From: Mycobacterium arosiense ATCC BAA-1401 = DSM 45069
GTDB lineage: Bacteria; Actinomycetota; Actinomycetes; Mycobacteriales; Mycobacteriaceae
Direction: 5' to 3'
Assembly: GCF_002086125.1 (NCBI RefSeq)
Contig: NZ_MVHG01000041.1
Location: forward strand, 1 to 40,862
DNA: 40,862 nt
Shown here: positions 34,328 to 40,862 of the stretch, piece by piece
Numbering within the stretch: position 1 is the stretch's first letter
Layout: every line of letters begins with the position of its first letter
Program-made: the position numbers and the translations under genes
The notes under the pieces: model-generated
The model's database searches: none
What the model saw: the letters and a program-made list of their open reading frames with translations, nothing else
What the model was told of the DNA's origin: nothing

Positions 34328-34568
34328 GAGTCAACATGTTGGCTGATCCGTTGCAGATTCGCCGCCATCGCTCGCCGGCCTGCGGGGAGGAGTGAATTCC
34401 TCCGGCACTCAGGCCATTGCGCGGTCTTGAACGGCTCCGAGTGCTGCTGCAAGCGGGCCGCCCTGTCGGTGGCCCATCCGCTCGATATAACGGGCTCTAG
34501 CACCGAAACCTTGATCAGTACGACGGCGGCGGCCTGACAGCGGCGGGCGGCGGCTGCTGTCGCCTAGA
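34328..34568. other. intergenic region downstream of dnaB
   Basis: No gene is visible. GGAGGA-gtgaat-TCCTCC at 34386-34403 forms a 6-bp hairpin that could end the dnaB transcript, though there is no T-tract. The rest contains GC-rich GGCGG runs near 34525-34560. Confidence 0.4.
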
Positions 34569-35945
34569 TCAGCGCGCCATGTTGGTGAACCGCGACAGAT
34601 GAAGCTGGTGCGCGACGGTCACCGTCTTGGTGGGCCCGTTGCGGTGTTTGGCGAGAATGAAATCCGCCTCTCCCCCGCGCGGGTCGTCACGGTCGAACGC
34701 GTCGGGCCGGTTCAGCAGGATCACCATGTCGGCATCCTGCTCCAGCGATCCCGACTCGCGAAGGTCCGACAGCATCGGCTTCTTGTCGGTCCGCTGCTCA
34801 GGACCGCGGTTGAGCTGGCTGATCGCGACAACGGGCACCTCGAGTTCCTTGGCCAAAAGCTTGAGCTGGCGCGAGAATTCGGATACCTCGAGCTGCCGCG
34901 ACTCGACCTTCTTTCCCGACGACATCAGCTGCAGATAATCGACGACGACCAGACGCAGGTCGGATTTCTGTCGCAGCCGGCGCGCCTTGGCCCGGATCTC
35001 CATCATCGTCAGGTTCGGCGAGTCGTCGATATACAGCGGGGCCTCGCTGATTTCGCTCATCCGCCGCGCCAGCCGCGTCCAGTCTTCGTCGCTCATGCGG
35101 CCCGACCGCATGTCGGCCAATTTGATCTTCGCTTCCGCCGACAGCAGCCGCATGACGATCTCGGACTTGCTCATCTCCAGCGAGAAGATGACGCTGGCCA
35201 TACGGTGCTTGATCGAGCACGATCGCAAAAAATCCAGTCCCAGAGTCGATTTGCCCACGCCAGGCCTGGCCGCCACGATGATCATCTGCCCGGCGTGCAG
35301 GCCGTTGGTCACCTCGTCGAGCTCGGTGAAACCGGTCGGCACGCCGCGCGCGACGCCACCGTTGGAGGCGATGGCGTCGATCTCGTCCATCGTCGGCTGC
35401 AGCAGATCCTCGAGGGGAACGAAATCCTCCGACGTCCGGCGCTCGGCGACGTCATAGATCTCCGCCTGCGCGCGGTCGACCACCTCGGCGACGTCGGCCC
35501 CCTCAGCGCCCGCATAGCCGTACTGCACCACCCGGGTGCCCGCCTCCACCAGGCGCCGTAGAATCGCCTTCTCGGCCACGATGGTCGCGTAGTAACTCGC
35601 ATTGGCCGCCGTCGGAACCGTCGAGATCAACGTGTGCAGATACGGCGCCCCGCCGATCCGGCGCAGCAGGTTGCGGCGGTCCAGTTCCGCGGCGACCGTC
35701 ACCGCGTCGGCCGGCTCACCACGCCCGTAGAGGTCCAAGATCGCGTCGTACACGTTCTGATGGGCGGGACGGTAAAAGTCCCCGGGCCGCAAACGCTCGA
35801 GCACATCGGCGATGGCGTCCTTGCTCAGCAACATGCCGCCCAACACCGCTTGCTCGGCCGCCAGATCCTGCGGTGGCTGTCGCCCGAAGTCCTCGCTGGG
35901 CGGCGAAGAATCCATGCCCGACGTCAAGTCGTCGACGACCGCCAC
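34569..35945 (-). CDS. dnaB: replicative DNA helicase DnaB, intein-free
   Basis: The 458-residue helicase has the DnaB N-terminal domain (PQDLAAEQAVLGGMLLSKDA) and the RecA-like ATPase with Walker A ARPGVGKST, Walker B LVVVDYLQLM and QLNRGPEQR. At LRESGSLEQDAD, where M. tuberculosis DnaB carries an intein (from memory), the host sequence is continuous, so this copy has none. The frame is open to 36047, but GTG 35945 (VAVVDDL) is chosen: GGGAGGAGGG lies five bases upstream and it matches the usual mycobacterial MAVVDDL start. Confidence 0.95.
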   Translation of the reverse strand: MAVVDDLTSGMDSSPPSEDFGRQPPQDLAAEQAVLGGMLLSKDAIADVLERLRPGDFYRPAHQNVYDAILDLYGRGEPADAVTVAAELDRRNLLRRIGGAPYLHTLISTVPTAANASYYATIVAEKAILRRLVEAGTRVVQYGYAGAEGADVAEVVDRAQAEIYDVAERRTSEDFVPLEDLLQPTMDEIDAIASNGGVARGVPTGFTELDEVTNGLHAGQMIIVAARPGVGKSTLGLDFLRSCSIKHRMASVIFSLEMSKSEIVMRLLSAEAKIKLADMRSGRMSDEDWTRLARRMSEISEAPLYIDDSPNLTMMEIRAKARRLRQKSDLRLVVVDYLQLMSSGKKVESRQLEVSEFSRQLKLLAKELEVPVVAISQLNRGPEQRTDKKPMLSDLRESGSLEQDADMVILLNRPDAFDRDDPRGGEADFILAKHRNGPTKTVTVAHQLHLSRFTNMAR

Positions 35946-36423
35946 GGATTCCCTCCTCCCTTGATCCACGCATCCGAACATACATTCGATAACCGGTGTT
36001 GAGCGTAAGTCAAGGCCCTGACAACCTGCGCCCCATGGCACCCGCACGCCGGCGCCGGGACGACGTTAAACGTTGCTGGCTAGTCCGCAAAGGGGGCGCT
36101 GTTTATGAAGCTGTGCATCGTGTGTGGATATCCGTCGACACCGGTGTTGAGCGGGGTGTGGAGAACCTGTGGATTAATGCAAAGGGCTGGGACATCGGTG
36201 CAGATACCGGCCATACAACGCCATCAATTTAGTGTGGACAAGAATCTCTACGGCGTGTCGTCCCAGGTTACCGCCCCGGGCGTGTTGGCTTGCCGCCATA
36301 TTTTCCCGACGTTACAGCCCGGTAAAGTGCGCAGCCCGAATACACCGCAGAAATAGTTCGCCAGGGAGCACGTCCGCGACGCTGCTAGCGAGGTGCGGCC
36401 GGGCGCAGGCAGCACAGACGAAG
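35946..36423. other. dnaB-rplI intergenic region without a gene
   Basis: About 480 bases separate dnaB from the rplI terminator. I see only short frames with no RBS or recognisable product. M. tuberculosis has a hypothetical gene (Rv0057) at this place; no counterpart is evident. The dnaB promoter must lie here, in the AT-richer 35980-36250 part on the minus strand. Confidence 0.5.
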
Positions 36424-36455
36424 CCCGGCGGTGGCCGATCACGGCCACCGCCGGG
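36424..36455 (-). terminator. strong hairpin terminator of the rpsF-ssb-rpsR-rplI operon
   Basis: CCCGGCGGTGGCCG (36424-36437) and its perfect complement CGGCCACCGCCGGG (36442-36455) form a 14-bp stem with a four-base loop, 20 bases after the rplI stop. No T-tract follows, which is common in mycobacteria. Confidence 0.8.
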
Positions 36456-36475
36456 AATGAGCAAATGTCGGGCGC

Positions 36476-36934
36476 TTAGCTCTGCGCGACAACCGCGAGC
36501 GCGACTTCGACGTCGACCTCGGGGTGCAGGTGCACCGCCACCGGGTGGGTCCCGACGGCCTTGATGTGCGACTTGGGCAGCCGGACGGTCCGCTTGTCCA
36601 GGTTGGGGCCGCCGGCCTTCTTGATCGCCGCGACGACATCGTTGGCGGTCACCGAGCCGAACAGCTTGCCCGAGTCGGCGGCGGTCTTCACCGGCAGCTC
36701 GACCGGGCCGAGCGCCTCGATCGCCGCCTTGAGTTCGTTGGCGTGCCCGAGGTCGCGCACCGCCTTGGTTTCGCGGGCCCGGCGGATATCGTCGGCCTGC
36801 TTCTGCGCGCCGCGGGAGGCCACGATCGCCAAGCCGCGCGGAAGCAGGAAGTTGCGGCCGTAACCGTCCTTGACCTCGACCGTATCGCCGGTGGCACCGA
36901 GATGGTCGACGTCAGCCGTCAGAATCAGCTTCAT
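36476..36934 (-). CDS. rplI: 50S ribosomal protein L9
   Basis: The 152-residue protein has the L9 N-terminal domain MKLILTADVDHLGATGDTVEV with GYGRNFLLPRGLA (the rRNA-binding signature), a long connecting helix (ADDIRRARETKAVRDLGHAN) and the C-terminal domain KLFGSVTANDVVAAIKKAGG. It lies 32 bases after rpsR and is followed by the strong terminator hairpin. The length is normal for the family. Confidence 0.97.
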   Translation of the reverse strand: MKLILTADVDHLGATGDTVEVKDGYGRNFLLPRGLAIVASRGAQKQADDIRRARETKAVRDLGHANELKAAIEALGPVELPVKTAADSGKLFGSVTANDVVAAIKKAGGPNLDKRTVRLPKSHIKAVGTHPVAVHLHPEVDVEVALAVVAQS

Positions 36935-36966
36935 CGTTTCGTACTTTCGGTAGGCCCTCGGGGCGA

Positions 36967-37221
36967 CTATCGCGCCGAGGAGGTGAAGGGCAGCAGCGCC
37001 ACCTCGCGGGCATTCTTCACCGCGATGGCGATGTCACGCTGGTGCTGCACGCAGTTGCCGGTGACGCGACGCGCACGGATCTTGCCGCGCTCGCTGATGT
37101 AGGTACGCAGCAGCGCGGTGTCCTTGTAATCGATCGCTTGATCCTTCTTGGCGCAGAACACACATTTGCGTGCCTTGACCGGCTTTTCCGGAGCCGGCCG
37201 CCGCTTGTTGGACTTGGCCAT
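36967..37221 (-). CDS. rpsR: 30S ribosomal protein S18 (cysteine-containing form)
   Basis: The 84-residue protein contains CVFCAKK and a later NCVQHQRD, giving the CxxC...C pattern of the zinc-binding (C+) S18 paralogue. It has IDYKDTALLRTYISERGKI and RARRVTGNC, typical of S18. Mycobacteria usually also carry a cysteine-free copy elsewhere that replaces this one in zinc starvation (family knowledge). It sits between ssb and rplI, the normal order. Confidence 0.97.
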   Translation of the reverse strand: MAKSNKRRPAPEKPVKARKCVFCAKKDQAIDYKDTALLRTYISERGKIRARRVTGNCVQHQRDIAIAVKNAREVALLPFTSSAR

Positions 37222-37264
37222 GTCTGTCTTTCTTTCCGTTCTCTGTTATTGAAGTTTTCTCGAA

Positions 37265-37783
37265 TCAGAAGGGCGGTTCGTCGTCTCCGCCGCCGAACGA
37301 ACCCGATGCGGGCGCGCTGCCCCAGGGGTCGTCAGCGGGTGTGCTGCTTGCCGAAGCCGACTGCTGGCGCGGTCCGCCGCCGCCACCAAAGCCGCCGCCT
37401 CCGCCGCCACCGCCGCTGCGGCTGGCTTTGTTGACCTTGGCCGTGGCGTACCGCAGGGAGGGGCCGATCTCGTCGACCTCGACCTCGACGACGGTGCGCT
37501 TCTCACCCTCACGAGTCTCGAAAGAGCGCTGCTTGAGCCGGCCCGTGACGATCACCCGGGCACCGCGCGTCAGGCTTTCCGCGACATTCTCCGCGGCTTC
37601 GCGCCAGATATTGCACCGCAAGAACAGCGCCTCACCGTCTTTCCATTCCCCGCTCTGGCGGTCATAGATCCGGGGGGTCGACGCCACGGTGAAGTTCGCG
37701 ACGGCGGCACCCGACGGAGTGAACCGCAGCTCGGGGTCGGCGGTCAGGTTTCCGACAACGGTGATAGTGGTGTCACCAGCCAC
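37265..37783 (-). CDS. ssb: single-stranded DNA-binding protein
   Basis: The 172-residue SSB has an N-terminal OB-fold (TTITVVGNLTADPELRFTPS, FLRCNIWREAAENVAESL), a glycine-rich linker (SGGGGGGGGFGGGGGPRQQ) and the acidic tail DDEPPF that binds partner proteins. It starts with GTG and has AGGAGG seven bases upstream. It lies between rpsF and rpsR in the conserved operon. Confidence 0.97.
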   Translation of the reverse strand: MAGDTTITVVGNLTADPELRFTPSGAAVANFTVASTPRIYDRQSGEWKDGEALFLRCNIWREAAENVAESLTRGARVIVTGRLKQRSFETREGEKRTVVEVEVDEIGPSLRYATAKVNKASRSGGGGGGGGFGGGGGPRQQSASASSTPADDPWGSAPASGSFGGGDDEPPF

Positions 37784-37909
37784 AGTTTCCTCCTCGTTCC
37801 GCCCTGCGCCTCGCCGTTCGGGTGGTGGGTGTCATGAGCGTAGTTTCGCTGAGCTCTCCACAGCCTAAGCAGGTGCGCCGACGAGAATCACGCGACGCAG
37901 CCAAGGCTG

Positions 37910-38200
37910 TTAGTGCTTGTCGATGCGCATCACCTTGGTGCGCAGTACCGACTCGTTGAGGCTCAGCTGGCGGTCGAGCTCGGACACGGTCGCCGGCTCG
38001 GCTTTGAGGTCGATGACGGCGTAGATGCCCTCGGCGTGCTTGGCGATCTCGTAGGCCAGCCGGCGCCGGCCCCAGATGTCCACCTTGTCGACCGATCCAC
38101 CATCCTTGCGGACGACGTTGAGGAACGTCTCCAAGGACGGGGCAACTGTGCGCTCGTCGAGCGTGGGGTCAAGAATGACCATGATTTCGTATGGACGCAT
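37910..38200 (-). CDS. rpsF: 30S ribosomal protein S6
   Basis: The 96-residue protein starts MRPYEIMVILDPTLDERTV and has WGRRRLAYEIAKHAEGIYAV and the C-terminal LSLNESVLRTKVMRIDKH, all diagnostic of S6. AGGAGGTGGTGAGG lies just upstream of the ATG. It is the first gene of the rpsF-ssb-rpsR-rplI operon, with the promoter in 38201-38334 (a TAGCCT -10 candidate is near 38280). Confidence 0.97.
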   Translation of the reverse strand: MRPYEIMVILDPTLDERTVAPSLETFLNVVRKDGGSVDKVDIWGRRRLAYEIAKHAEGIYAVIDLKAEPATVSELDRQLSLNESVLRTKVMRIDKH

Positions 38201-38334
38201 GGAAACCTCACCACCTCCTCTGGTCTCAAGCGGCCACGGACGATCCGCGGCAGGAGGGTCGCCTGCGTCGGCAACCGCATCAGGCTACCGGATAGCGGGC
38301 TGACCAGAAAAATCCGGACGGTCGGGCAACCCCG

Positions 38335-38976
38335 CTAGTGCCGAGCGGCCAAGTATTCGTCGGCCCTGGCCACGGTCGCGCCGTCTGCTTTGGCGAGCGC
38401 GCCCGAGTCGAACGGCGGCTGTGGGTCGTATTCGATGAGCAGCTGCGCGGCCTGGGCGGCCTCGCGATCGACGAGCAGTTCCACCAGACGTAGCGCCATG
38501 TCGATGCCGCTGGACACGCCCGCGGCGGTGATGACCCGCTGCGGCAGGTGTTCGACGACTCGTTGCGGCACGTAGCGGGCGCCCAAACCATTGAGAAGCT
38601 CGGCGGCCCGCCAATGCGTGGTGGCCGTGAGCCCGTCCAGCAGCCCGGCCGCAGCCAGCAGCAGGGCACCGGTGCACACCGAGGTGGTGAACCGGGTGTT
38701 GAGGTGGACCGCGCGCAGCCACGCCCGGATGGTCTCGTCGTGGATCAGCTGTCGGGTGCCTATGCCGCCGGGGAACACCACCACATCGGGCGCGTCCACG
38801 TCTTCGAAGGTGGCATCGCAATTGACACCGAGCATGCCGTTCTCGGTCCGCACCTCACCACGGTCGTGCCCGACGAACACGACGTCGATGGACGGGATGC
38901 GTTGCAGCACTTCGTAGGGCCCCACCGCGTCGAGCGCGGTGAACCGCGCGAAGATCGGGATGGCGATCTGGATCAT
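38335..38976 (-). CDS. DJ-1/PfpI-family protein (Rv0052-like)
   Basis: The 213-residue protein has the class I glutamine amidotransferase-like fold: FPGGIGTRQL near residue 68, and the nucleophile elbow TSVCTGALLLAAAGLLDG with the Cys at about residue 101, followed by THWRAAELL. This pattern is shared with isonitrile hydratase-like members. Function in mycobacteria is unknown. The start overlaps the stop of the upstream glycosyltransferase by four bases, so the two are translationally coupled. Confidence 0.88.
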   Translation of the reverse strand: MIQIAIPIFARFTALDAVGPYEVLQRIPSIDVVFVGHDRGEVRTENGMLGVNCDATFEDVDAPDVVVFPGGIGTRQLIHDETIRAWLRAVHLNTRFTTSVCTGALLLAAAGLLDGLTATTHWRAAELLNGLGARYVPQRVVEHLPQRVITAAGVSSGIDMALRLVELLVDREAAQAAQLLIEYDPQPPFDSGALAKADGATVARADEYLAARH

Positions 38977-40628
38977 GGCGCCCCGCTTGCCACTGCGGTC
39001 CGCTCGTCGGCGTCCTCGGCTGCCGGGACGCCCGAGCGGCGCGACCCCGGCGGCCGCAGCCAGTCAGGCAACCAACCGGGCGGGGCGTCGGGTGCGCGGT
39101 CGAAGGGTCCACCCGCGGGATCGTCCGCCCGTCCGCCCCATCGCACCAAGTCTTCACCGGGCCGGTAGATCTGGCGAATCACCAAGGCGCACAATATGAT
39201 AACGGCGATATCCCGCAGCAGCACGGTGGTGGTGAAGACCTGTTCGGGCAGGGAGCGGTTAGGGTTGCCGTACAGGTAATACATCCGCGGCACCCACACC
39301 AGCGCATCGACGGTCATCCACGCCAGCAGCAGCCGGCGGTGCGGCACGGCGAGCACCGCCAGCGGCACCAGCCACAGCGAGAACTGCGGGCTCCACACCT
39401 TGTTGGTCAGCAGGAACGCCGCGACCACCAAAAACGCCAGCTGCGCCACCCGCGGCCGCTGCGGGGCGGTCAACGCGATGAATGCGATTGCCGCGCAACA
39501 CGCCACGAACAGCACGGCGACAACGGTGTTGAGCACCGTCGGTGGCTGCCAGAATCCGAGCTTGGGATCGAAACCCCGCCACCCGGTGAACGATCTGATG
39601 ACGGTGTACACCGAGTCCATGTCGGCGCCGCGTCGCGTGTTGAGCCGGAAGAACTCCGACCACCCCCGCGGGAAGAACACCAGCACGGGCAGGTTCACCA
39701 ACAGCCAGGTGATGACGGCCGACACGGCGGTGCGGACCCACGCGCGCAGCCGTCCGGTCCGGACTCCCAGCAGCAGCATCGGGCCCAAGAACAGCAACGG
39801 GTAGAGCTTTGCCGCGGCGCCCAATCCGAGCAGCACGCCCGCCAGCACCGGTTTTCGTCTCGCCCACGCCAATAGGCCGGCCATCGCGAATGCCGTTGCC
39901 AGCGCGTCGAAATTGGTGAAGATCTGGAAGATCAAGATGGGCGAACCCGCCACCAAGGCTGCATCCCAGATCCGTCGCCCGGCCAGGCCAGCGCTCGCCC
40001 AGACGGTGGCCAGCCAGGCCAGCGCCAGCCCGAACGCGGCGACGTCGAAGAACATCACCACCTCGGCGACTACCGGAAGCGGGGCGAGCTTACTCAGCGC
40101 GGTGTAGGTCTTGGCCAGCGCCATCGACACGTATTGATAGATCCCGGTCAGCACCGGATACTCCATGTAACGCACCGCGGGCCGGCCGTCGTAGCGGATC
40201 TGCTGGGCGCCGGTGGAGTCGGTCTCGACCCAGCTCGACTTGTAGGGAAACTTGCCCTGGCTCAACATCTCTGCGCCATAGAGCGGCACGGTGTCGGAGT
40301 AGCACAGCTCGTAGTAAGCGCGTTGGTTGTCCCAGTTGGCCACGCGCTGATCGGCGGTTCCGGTACCGGTGCTTTGCAGGCACGCGGCCTTCGTCGACCA
40401 ACCCAACGCCAGGAAGACCAGCGCGATCAAGAACATCACCCGCAGCGGGGTCATCAGCCGGGAGCGGCCTATCAGCGCGTGCCGGCCCACCGGGCCACCG
40501 ATGACGTCGGCGAGTGCGGCGCCCAGAAAATCGTTGCGGCTCGGGCAGTCTCGGTTGTCGGCGCTCCGCAAATCCGCGGCCAGCCGCTGCGGCGAAGTGG
40601 TGGCGCCTTGCTCCACGGCGTCGGTCAC
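38973..40628 (-). CDS. GT-C glycosyltransferase, DUF2029/GT87 family (Rv0051-like)
   Basis: The 551-residue membrane protein has a cytosolic N-terminus (about residues 1-55) and roughly ten to twelve helices, starting with LRVMFLIALVFLALGW. The long periplasmic loop after it contains YELCYSDTVPLYGAEML and YMEYPVLTGIYQYVS, the conserved acidic/tyrosine region of GT87 polyprenyl-phosphate-sugar-dependent transferases. The C-terminus is hydrophilic and Pro/Gly-rich. The start is GTG, overlapping the ponA1 stop by four bases (GTGA). Its sugar acceptor is not known. Confidence 0.85.
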   Translation of the reverse strand: MTDAVEQGATTSPQRLAADLRSADNRDCPSRNDFLGAALADVIGGPVGRHALIGRSRLMTPLRVMFLIALVFLALGWSTKAACLQSTGTGTADQRVANWDNQRAYYELCYSDTVPLYGAEMLSQGKFPYKSSWVETDSTGAQQIRYDGRPAVRYMEYPVLTGIYQYVSMALAKTYTALSKLAPLPVVAEVVMFFDVAAFGLALAWLATVWASAGLAGRRIWDAALVAGSPILIFQIFTNFDALATAFAMAGLLAWARRKPVLAGVLLGLGAAAKLYPLLFLGPMLLLGVRTGRLRAWVRTAVSAVITWLLVNLPVLVFFPRGWSEFFRLNTRRGADMDSVYTVIRSFTGWRGFDPKLGFWQPPTVLNTVVAVLFVACCAAIAFIALTAPQRPRVAQLAFLVVAAFLLTNKVWSPQFSLWLVPLAVLAVPHRRLLLAWMTVDALVWVPRMYYLYGNPNRSLPEQVFTTTVLLRDIAVIILCALVIRQIYRPGEDLVRWGGRADDPAGGPFDRAPDAPPGWLPDWLRPPGSRRSGVPAAEDADERTAVASGAP

Positions 40629-40862
40629 GGTGGCGGCGGCGGTGCTTGGGGTCCACCCGGCGGGACGCCACCACCCGGCGGCACGCCATTACCCGGGACG
40701 CCACCACCCGGCGGGCCGCCACCAAACGGGCCTCCAAACGGGCCCCCCGGCGGACCGCCCGGCTCGGGACCACCCGGCGGGCCGCCGCCGGGTGCTGGTG
40801 GCGCCGCAGTGATCGTCGTGGGCGGACCGACCGGGATGGTGATGCCGGGCGCCACTTCGATG
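40625..40862 (-). CDS. ponA1: penicillin-binding protein PonA1, C-terminal tail (partial)
   Basis: Only the last 78 codons are in the window, reading leftward from IEVAPGITIPVGPPTTITAA into a Pro/Gly-rich tail (PPGGPEPGGPPGGPFGG) that ends PQAPPPPP. The composition, the position before the Rv0051-like gene and the neighbouring rpsF cluster fit the low-complexity C-terminus of the bifunctional peptidoglycan synthase PonA1. The catalytic domains lie beyond the window edge. Confidence 0.75.
   Translation of the reverse strand, partial: IEVAPGITIPVGPPTTITAAPPAPGGGPPGGPEPGGPPGGPFGGPFGGGPPGGGVPGNGVPPGGGVPPGGPQAPPPPP

Noticed and set aside
1..40862. CRISPR arrays, tRNA or rRNA genes
   Set aside because: I looked for regularly spaced direct repeats and tRNA-like cloverleaf/T-loop motifs and saw none. 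The only repeats found are IS-related or tandem 22-bp units.

Overview
The window is high-GC actinobacterial DNA, almost certainly from a Mycobacterium. The right end carries the conserved mycobacterial block ponA1 – GT-C glycosyltransferase (Rv0051-like) – DJ-1/PfpI protein (Rv0052-like) – rpsF – ssb – rpsR – rplI – dnaB, all on the minus strand and in the M. tuberculosis order. The rest has mycobacterial hallmarks: three MmpS/MmpL transporter pairs, a mycofactocin-type dehydrogenase, family III CoA-transferases, and many TetR regulators. I cannot name the species.

Layout. (1) 1-119: tail of an insertion sequence that lies mostly outside the window. (2) 179-7290: a lipid or steroid-like catabolic cluster. 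A minus-strand operon (amidohydrolase, Ltp2-like thiolase-fold protein, DUF35 partner, 72-aa protein, mycofactocin-type SDR) is divergent from a plus-strand tandem CoA-transferase fusion and a TetR regulator. Two near-identical 17-bp dyads flank the divergent promoter region. (3) 7291-10100: gene-poor DNA, an IS110-family element and decayed sequence. (4) 10123-11674: a probably leaderless TetR gene followed by a PF04072-type methyltransferase. (5) 11786-16570, cassette A: a TetR with two HTH motifs, divergent from mmpS, mmpL and a small membrane protein. (6) 16618-17123: a broken NmrA-like gene and a remnant of a third dual-HTH TetR. (7) 17174-24726, cassette B: a paralogous dual-HTH TetR, divergent from a methyltransferase, an HXXEE-motif membrane protein, mmpS, mmpL, a four-helix membrane protein, a second HXXEE protein, and the first codons of a third HXXEE-like gene cut by IS debris. 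(8) 24727-26926: one IS110 element (IS900-like size) inserted into the 5' noncoding end of another, truncated IS110 copy. (9) 26988-28377: an IS30-family element with recognisable ends and a 5-bp target duplication. (10) 28621-32585, cassette C: mmpS-mmpL-tetR in one direction. (11) 32941-34327: a decayed second IS30-type copy. (12) 34569-40862: the chromosomal core block.

The most interesting unit is the paired cassette A/B region. Paralogous dual-HTH TetR proteins sit divergent from MmpS/MmpL exporters. In cassette B the exporter is encoded with a SAM methyltransferase and HXXEE membrane proteins of unknown function, and a shared 34-bp promoter/operator-like element lies upstream of both the methyltransferase and the first HXXEE gene. 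I read this as a regulated lipid-modification and export locus of unknown product; that is inference. All family assignments come from reading the sequence and memory of the families; no database was searched.
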